From Candidatus Melainabacteria bacterium (GTDB lineage Bacteria; Cyanobacteriota; Vampirovibrionia; Obscuribacterales; Obscuribacteraceae): a stretch of 13,265 nucleotides of DNA. The position numbers and the translations under genes were made by a program. This document shows, one piece after another, positions 12,444-13,265 of this stretch. The DNA lies in contig JACMKL010000463.1 in assembly GCA_014380105.1 (NCBI GenBank), positions 1 through 13,265 on the forward strand. The letters run 5' to 3'. Within the stretch, counting starts at the first letter, position 1, and the number at the start of each line of letters is the position of its first letter. The notes under the pieces are model-generated. The model searched no databases. It was given only the letters and a program-made list of their open reading frames with translations, and was not told the origin of the DNA.

Positions 12444-13265
12444 TTTTGAGTTTCCGCCTTATCTGCGTTTGCCATTGCCGTTTCTGCCAAAGCACTGTTA
12501 ATCTTATCGCAGGAGCCGATGAGACTTCTCAACTCCGTATCACTTAAGTTCTTTCTACTTAACGCTCGCTCATACTGTTCTATCAAAGTGGCCATGTCAG
12601 CTGTATCTGAGTGCTTTGAACTTTTCCAGCTAGATACCAGAGCATCTGAACTTTCGTGCGGGGAAATGCCAAGCACCTTACATAGTCGATTTCTGAAAGA
12701 TTGCCCAAGTATTTCCAGAACAGCAGTGTTCGCCCTGGCGCGCCGGAACGCATTTGCTAAACCATAAATGTATTCGAGGCTTGAAATTTTTCTTGTGATG
12801 ACGAGGTGTCTCATCGCGCCGAAGCGCTGAGCACTGCTCAATACTGCTATTGCCAGTATTAAAAGTAGTTGCCAGAAAATCAATCCAGCTGGACCACGCA
12901 ACAAGTAATGGAAGACGTTGGTTGCAGACGAAAACCCATGACATTTTTCATCAAAGAATACTTCACCGCGGGCGGTGCGCAACCAGTTTATGATAAATTG
13001 AAAATTGGCCCAATCGGCCTGTGTATCAAGGCGGCGATTAGAGCAAAGGTTTGGAGTTGTGCCCAACAAAATTCGACCTTTGCCATGGTCAATGACAGAC
13101 AAAAGCGTTCCAGACTTATCCGCCAAAATTGGCTTTCCACCTATGATACGGCGCTCAGCGCTGATCATTAAAGCGGGTACTTTAAAAAACTCTGGAATTT
13201 TCTTTTCCTTATCTACAAGCACAGTCTTATCGACAACCTCTTCGCCATCTTTAATCTGAATATCG
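12440..13265 (-). CDS. DUF4350-family membrane protein, partial at the right edge
   Basis: The frame stays open through the right edge, reading in from DIQIKDGEE before the GTG at 13222, so the true start is outside the window. The visible part ends an N-terminal domain of glutaminase-like fold (VIDHGKGRILLGTTPNLCSN and an FFDEKCHGF motif at about 12932-12955). A membrane segment follows (about 12833-12892, GLIFWQLLLILAIAVLS), then a helical C-terminal part of about 125 residues. DUF4350 proteins are often encoded with moxR and DUF58 genes, as here. The motif usually reads DExxHG, and Lys-Cys occupies the middle here. Its role in the complex is unknown. The stop overlaps the MoxR start by four bases. 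Confidence 0.75.
   Translation of the reverse strand, partial: DIQIKDGEEVVDKTVLVDKEKKIPEFFKVPALMISAERRIIGGKPILADKSGTLLSVIDHGKGRILLGTTPNLCSNRRLDTQADWANFQFIINWLRTARGEVFFDEKCHGFSSATNVFHYLLRGPAGLIFWQLLLILAIAVLSSAQRFGAMRHLVITRKISSLEYIYGLANAFRRARANTAVLEILGQSFRNRLCKVLGISPHESSDALVSSWKSSKHSDTADMATLIEQYERALSRKNLSDTELRSLIGSCDKINSALAETAMANADKAETQK

Overview
The window looks like a chromosomal stretch from an uncultured-type, Gram-negative-like bacterium with a periplasm. It carries several Sec signal peptides, a periplasmic Spy/CpxP-like protein and a LolA-like domain. GC content looks mid-range by eye (not computed). The mix of TPR proteins with long Pro/Lys-rich tails, retropepsin-like aspartyl proteases and a GAF-LuxR regulator reminds me of Candidatus Melainabacteria/Obscuribacterales or similar candidate lineages, but this is a weak inference. 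No tRNA, rRNA, CRISPR array, insertion sequence or phage gene was seen.

Layout, left to right. (1) The window opens inside a large exported protein: LolA-like domain, two retropepsin-like domains (DTGAS and DTGAA), TPR region, and a Pro-rich tail with a repeated six-residue motif. (2) Tail to tail with it, sharing a CTAG, lies an exported CX5R dual-specificity phosphatase. (3) Divergent from the phosphatase is a three-gene operon: ECF sigma factor, zinc-binding (HX3CX2C) membrane anti-sigma factor, and Met-rich Spy/CpxP-like periplasmic protein. An ECF-type promoter candidate (TGAAC-N17-CGTA) sits just upstream, so the operon is probably an autoregulated envelope or metal stress switch. (4) On the minus strand comes an exported TPR protein with a long Pro/Lys linker. 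(5) A 337-base gap holds an extended -10 promoter, a perfect hairpin next to a Shine-Dalgarno site and a possible 52-codon basic ORF. It precedes a divergent PxpA/LamB/YcsF-family gene whose signature residues are changed. (6) A minus-strand HEXXH metallopeptidase-like gene follows. (7) A 399-base gap is packed with inverted repeats and a possible 35-codon leader ORF with a promoter and a near-perfect Shine-Dalgarno site. It precedes a GAF-GAF-LuxR transcription factor. (8) The right end is a minus-strand operon, DUF4350 - MoxR AAA ATPase - DUF58, running in from beyond the right edge.

The sigma/anti-sigma/Spy operon and the MoxR/DUF58/DUF4350 operon are recognisable modules. The two divergent gaps, 6403-6739 and 8213-8611, hold the least explained sequence. 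All four convergent gene pairs end within about 20 bases of each other; one pair overlaps and two are separated by a single base.
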